A stretch of DNA of 14,477 nucleotides, taken from NCBI GenBank assembly GCA_050288085.1, contig JBNKDD010000139.1, positions 1 to 14,477 of the forward strand. The letters are read 5' to 3'. The stretch is from JBNKDD01 sp050288085 (GTDB lineage: Bacteria > Chloroflexota > Anaerolineae > Aggregatilineales > UBA3940). Position numbers and translations under genes: made by a program. Shown piece by piece: positions 12,300-14,477 of the stretch. How positions within the stretch are numbered: the first letter of the stretch is position 1; every line of letters begins with the position of its first letter. The notes under the pieces were generated by a model, which was not told where the DNA came from, did not search any database, and worked only from the letters and a program-made list of their open reading frames with translations.

Positions 12300-14033
12300 A
12301 TGAAAACACTTCATGGTATCGCCGCTTCTCGTGGAATTGCCATCGGTACAGTTTTTCATTACCGGCGGGCAGAAATCCGCATAGAGCGTCATACTGTCAA
12401 AGATGCGGCTGCTGAGTGGGCTCGTTTTCAGGAAGCCCTGGGGACGGCCCGCCAGCAGCTTGATCAGATCTATGCAAAGGCGGAAGCCGAAAGTGGCGCT
12501 GAAGAGGCCGCTATTTTTGAAGCCCATGCCATGATGTTAAATGACCCGGAGCTGATGAACACCGTTAAGACGGCGATTGAACAGCAAGAACTCAATGCCG
12601 AAGCAGCCTTGAATGACGCCACCGAAACCTATGCACAGGCACTTGAGGCGCTGGATGACGAATATCTGAGCGCACGGGCACTTGACATCCGGGATGTTTC
12701 AGCCCGTGTTTTGCGGATATTGTTAGGACTTGCCGAGTCACCCACCGAAGGGTTGGCTCAGCCGTCGATCATCCTGGCTCATGACCTGACCCCTTCGGAT
12801 ACGGTGCTGCTGGATAAATCTCTGGTGCTTGGCTTCTGCACTGCGTTGGGCGGTGCGACTTCGCATACGGCGATTCTTGCCCGCAGCCTGGGGATTCCGG
12901 CGGTGGTTGGAGCGGGATCAGAATTGCTCGACATCCCCGCTAAAACCGAATTGGTGCTGGATGGCTACCAGGGAACCCTGGTGATCCAGCCTGACAAGAA
13001 CGCATTGAAGGCTTATCAACAGCGGCAGGCGGAGATGGCTTTCATCCTGGAGCATGCCCGTCAAAGTACCTATGCGCCCGCCATCACATCCGATGGGCAT
13101 CAGGTTGAGATTGTTGCCAATATCGGCAATGTCGATGGGGCGCAGGCCGCGCTCGATGATGGTGCTGAAGGAGTCGGCTTGCTGCGCTCGGAGTTTCTCT
13201 ATCTGGAGCGTTCCAACCTGCCGACCGAAGAAGAACAATACGAGGCTTACAAGACGATTGCCGATACCTTTGGCGAACTACCCGTCGTCCTCCGTTCTTT
13301 AGACGTTGGTGGAGATAAGGAACTCCCCTATCTGGAGATGCCTCCGGAGGATAATCCTTTCCTCGGTGTGCGGGCTATCCGTTTGTGCTTTGCCCAACCT
13401 GACCTGTTTAAGCCGCAGCTTCGAGCCGCGCTGCGGGCCGGAGTCGGCAATAATCTTAAGTTGATGTTCCCGATGGTGGCAACGGTCGGCGAGGTGCGAG
13501 AAGCCCGGTCAATGCTGGAGCAATGCCGCGAGGAACTGCGGGCAGAAGGTCACGCCACCGCCGATGATATGGAAATCGGGATCATGGTGGAGATTCCTTC
13601 GGCGGCGATGGTTGCCGATCAACTGGCCGAGGAAGTTGATTTCTTCTCTATTGGCACGAACGACCTGAGCCAATACACAATGGCCGCCGATCGAACCAAT
13701 GCTCAGGTTGCCCCCCTCGCATCGGGATTCCAACCTGCGGTTTTGCGCCTGATCAAGCAAGTGATCGATGCCGCCCACGCCAAAGGGAAATGGGTGGGCC
13801 TATGCGGCGAACTGGCCGGTGAGCCTCTGGCGATCCCTCTGCTGTTGGGATTGGGCCTGGATGAGTTCAGCATGAATTCCCCGGCTATCCCGGTTGCCAA
13901 GCAGATCATCCGGGCAGTGTCACTTGAGGACGCTCAACAGCTTGCAGTTGAGGCCCTGAACCTTAGCAGCGCGGAATCAATCCAGAACCTGGTAAAAGAA
14001 CGCGTAACCGCGATAAACACTTTTGTGAGTTGA
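12300..14033 (+). CDS. ptsI: PTS Enzyme I (phosphoenolpyruvate-protein phosphotransferase)
   Basis: Cytoplasmic 577-residue enzyme that autophosphorylates from PEP, yielding pyruvate, and phosphorylates HPr. The N-terminus GIAASRGIAIG is typical. The HPr-binding helical region is full length (about 30-145). The swivelling domain carries GGATSHTAILARSLGIPAVVG with the active His at 189, the same number as in E. coli. The C-terminal PEP-binding barrel shows LLRSEFLY, LRSLDVGGDKELPYL, GVRAIRL, IGIMVEIPSAA, SIGTNDLSQYTMAADR and the catalytic Cys in GLCGELAGE. GGAG lies seven bases before the ATG, inside the end of ptsH. It is the last gene of the operon, before a terminator at 14056-14097. Confidence 0.97.
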   Translation: MKTLHGIAASRGIAIGTVFHYRRAEIRIERHTVKDAAAEWARFQEALGTARQQLDQIYAKAEAESGAEEAAIFEAHAMMLNDPELMNTVKTAIEQQELNAEAALNDATETYAQALEALDDEYLSARALDIRDVSARVLRILLGLAESPTEGLAQPSIILAHDLTPSDTVLLDKSLVLGFCTALGGATSHTAILARSLGIPAVVGAGSELLDIPAKTELVLDGYQGTLVIQPDKNALKAYQQRQAEMAFILEHARQSTYAPAITSDGHQVEIVANIGNVDGAQAALDDGAEGVGLLRSEFLYLERSNLPTEEEQYEAYKTIADTFGELPVVLRSLDVGGDKELPYLEMPPEDNPFLGVRAIRLCFAQPDLFKPQLRAALRAGVGNNLKLMFPMVATVGEVREARSMLEQCREELRAEGHATADDMEIGIMVEIPSAAMVADQLAEEVDFFSIGTNDLSQYTMAADRTNAQVAPLASGFQPAVLRLIKQVIDAAHAKGKWVGLCGELAGEPLAIPLLLGLGLDEFSMNSPAIPVAKQIIRAVSLEDAQQLAVEALNLSSAESIQNLVKERVTAINTFVS

Positions 14034-14055
14034 TAGTTAGATCCTGATTCAAAAT

Positions 14056-14097
14056 AAAAGGAGGCTCTCTTCAATCAAGTAAAAGAGCCTCCTTTTT
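14056..14097. terminator. Bidirectional intrinsic terminator between ptsI and the RRM gene
   Basis: AAAAGGAGGCTCT (14056-14068) and AGAGCCTCCTTTT (14084-14096) form a perfect 13-bp stem with a 15-base loop. On the plus strand it ends in TTTTT; on the minus strand it ends in TTTTATTTT. It therefore serves both converging genes. Confidence 0.92.
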
Positions 14098-14116
14098 GAT
14101 GTTTGATAAATGTGGT

Positions 14117-14425
14117 TTACCAGCCGCCGCCGCCGTAATTATCCTGGCGACGTGGCCGCCGGTCGCGCCGGTCACGGTCAGCAGGGGGGCGAGCCTTATC
14201 AACCCGGATGGTACGTCCACCAACTGCTGTACCATTCAAGGCATCCAGAGCTGCCTGTGCTTCTTCTTCCGTTTCCATCTCGACAAAGCCAAAGCCCTTA
14301 GAGCGGCCCGTTTCACGGTCGGTAATGATCTTGGTGCTTTCAACCGTTCCATATTGCCCAAATGTTTCGCGCAACTGATTTTCGGTTGTGGAGTAAGGTA
14401 GGTTCCCAACGTACAGCTTCTTCAT
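14117..14425 (-). CDS. Small RRM-domain RNA-binding protein with basic Gly-rich tail
   Basis: A 102-residue protein with one RRM (residues about 1-80). RNP2 is LYVGNL (4-9) and RNP1 is KGFGFVEM (43-50), with the aromatic residues that stack on RNA intact. The tail is basic (DRDRRDRRPRRQ) and ends NYGGGGW, resembling the glycine-rich tail of cyanobacterial cold-induced Rbp proteins. It likely binds single-stranded RNA, perhaps as a chaperone in cold or stress; that is family knowledge, not shown here. The Shine-Dalgarno is poor (GAAAGA about 13 bases before the ATG). It converges on ptsI. Bases 14426-14477 upstream show no clear promoter. Confidence 0.93.
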   Translation of the reverse strand: MKKLYVGNLPYSTTENQLRETFGQYGTVESTKIITDRETGRSKGFGFVEMETEEEAQAALDALNGTAVGGRTIRVDKARPPADRDRRDRRPRRQDNYGGGGW

Positions 14426-14477
14426 AATCAGAAGGTCTTTCTTTCACTTTCACTGATGCCCATCGTGAGGGCGGCGA

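Overview
The window looks like a chromosomal segment of a free-living bacterium with mid-range GC (mid-50s percent by eye). The mix of genes suggests Chloroflexota, perhaps an Anaerolineae-like lineage: a short Cys4-type MetRS, a TIR-FGE fusion, a small RRM protein, a DUF4230 protein, and PDH linked to HPr and Enzyme I. That placement is inference from gene content and no marker phylogeny was possible.

Left half, minus strand (74-6860). Read in transcription order, a DUF4230 membrane-anchored protein and NAD+-dependent DNA ligase (ligA) form a tight pair. They are followed by a TIR-HEAT-like-FGE fusion protein, a 348-base gap, methionyl-tRNA synthetase (metG) and a small cupin. The gap holds a strong-looking minus-strand promoter, a 39-codon small ORF with a Shine-Dalgarno sequence, a set of hairpins and an intrinsic terminator just before metG. 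Its distal end also holds an out-of-frame remnant of a second FGE C-terminus with its own stop codon.

Divergent control region (6861-7061). A near-consensus sigma-70-type promoter drives the plus-strand genes. Immediately downstream of its -10 lie two copies of the palindrome TCACATTTGTGA, 21 bp apart centre to centre, which looks like a two-site operator. A second type of palindrome lies upstream.

Right half, plus strand (7062-14033). UlaE-like epimerase and UlaD-like decarboxylase come first (L-ascorbate/3-keto-L-gulonate-type pentulose phosphate route). Then come E1-alpha, E1-beta and E2 of a pyruvate-dehydrogenase-type complex, followed directly by HPr and Enzyme I of the PTS. The last five genes overlap or lie within 10 bases of each other and are probably one operon. 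It links PEP-to-pyruvate phosphotransfer with pyruvate oxidation. No E3, no PTS EII component and no UlaF are present here. A bidirectional terminator separates ptsI from a convergent small RRM RNA-binding protein at the right edge.

Most of the window is housekeeping. The parts most worth a second look are: the metG upstream region (small ORF plus structured RNA); the TIR-FGE protein, whose FGE domain lacks the catalytic cysteines, with a duplicated FGE tail downstream; the UlaD-like enzyme with two specificity residues changed; the E2 with two tandem subunit-binding domains; and the phased operator pair.
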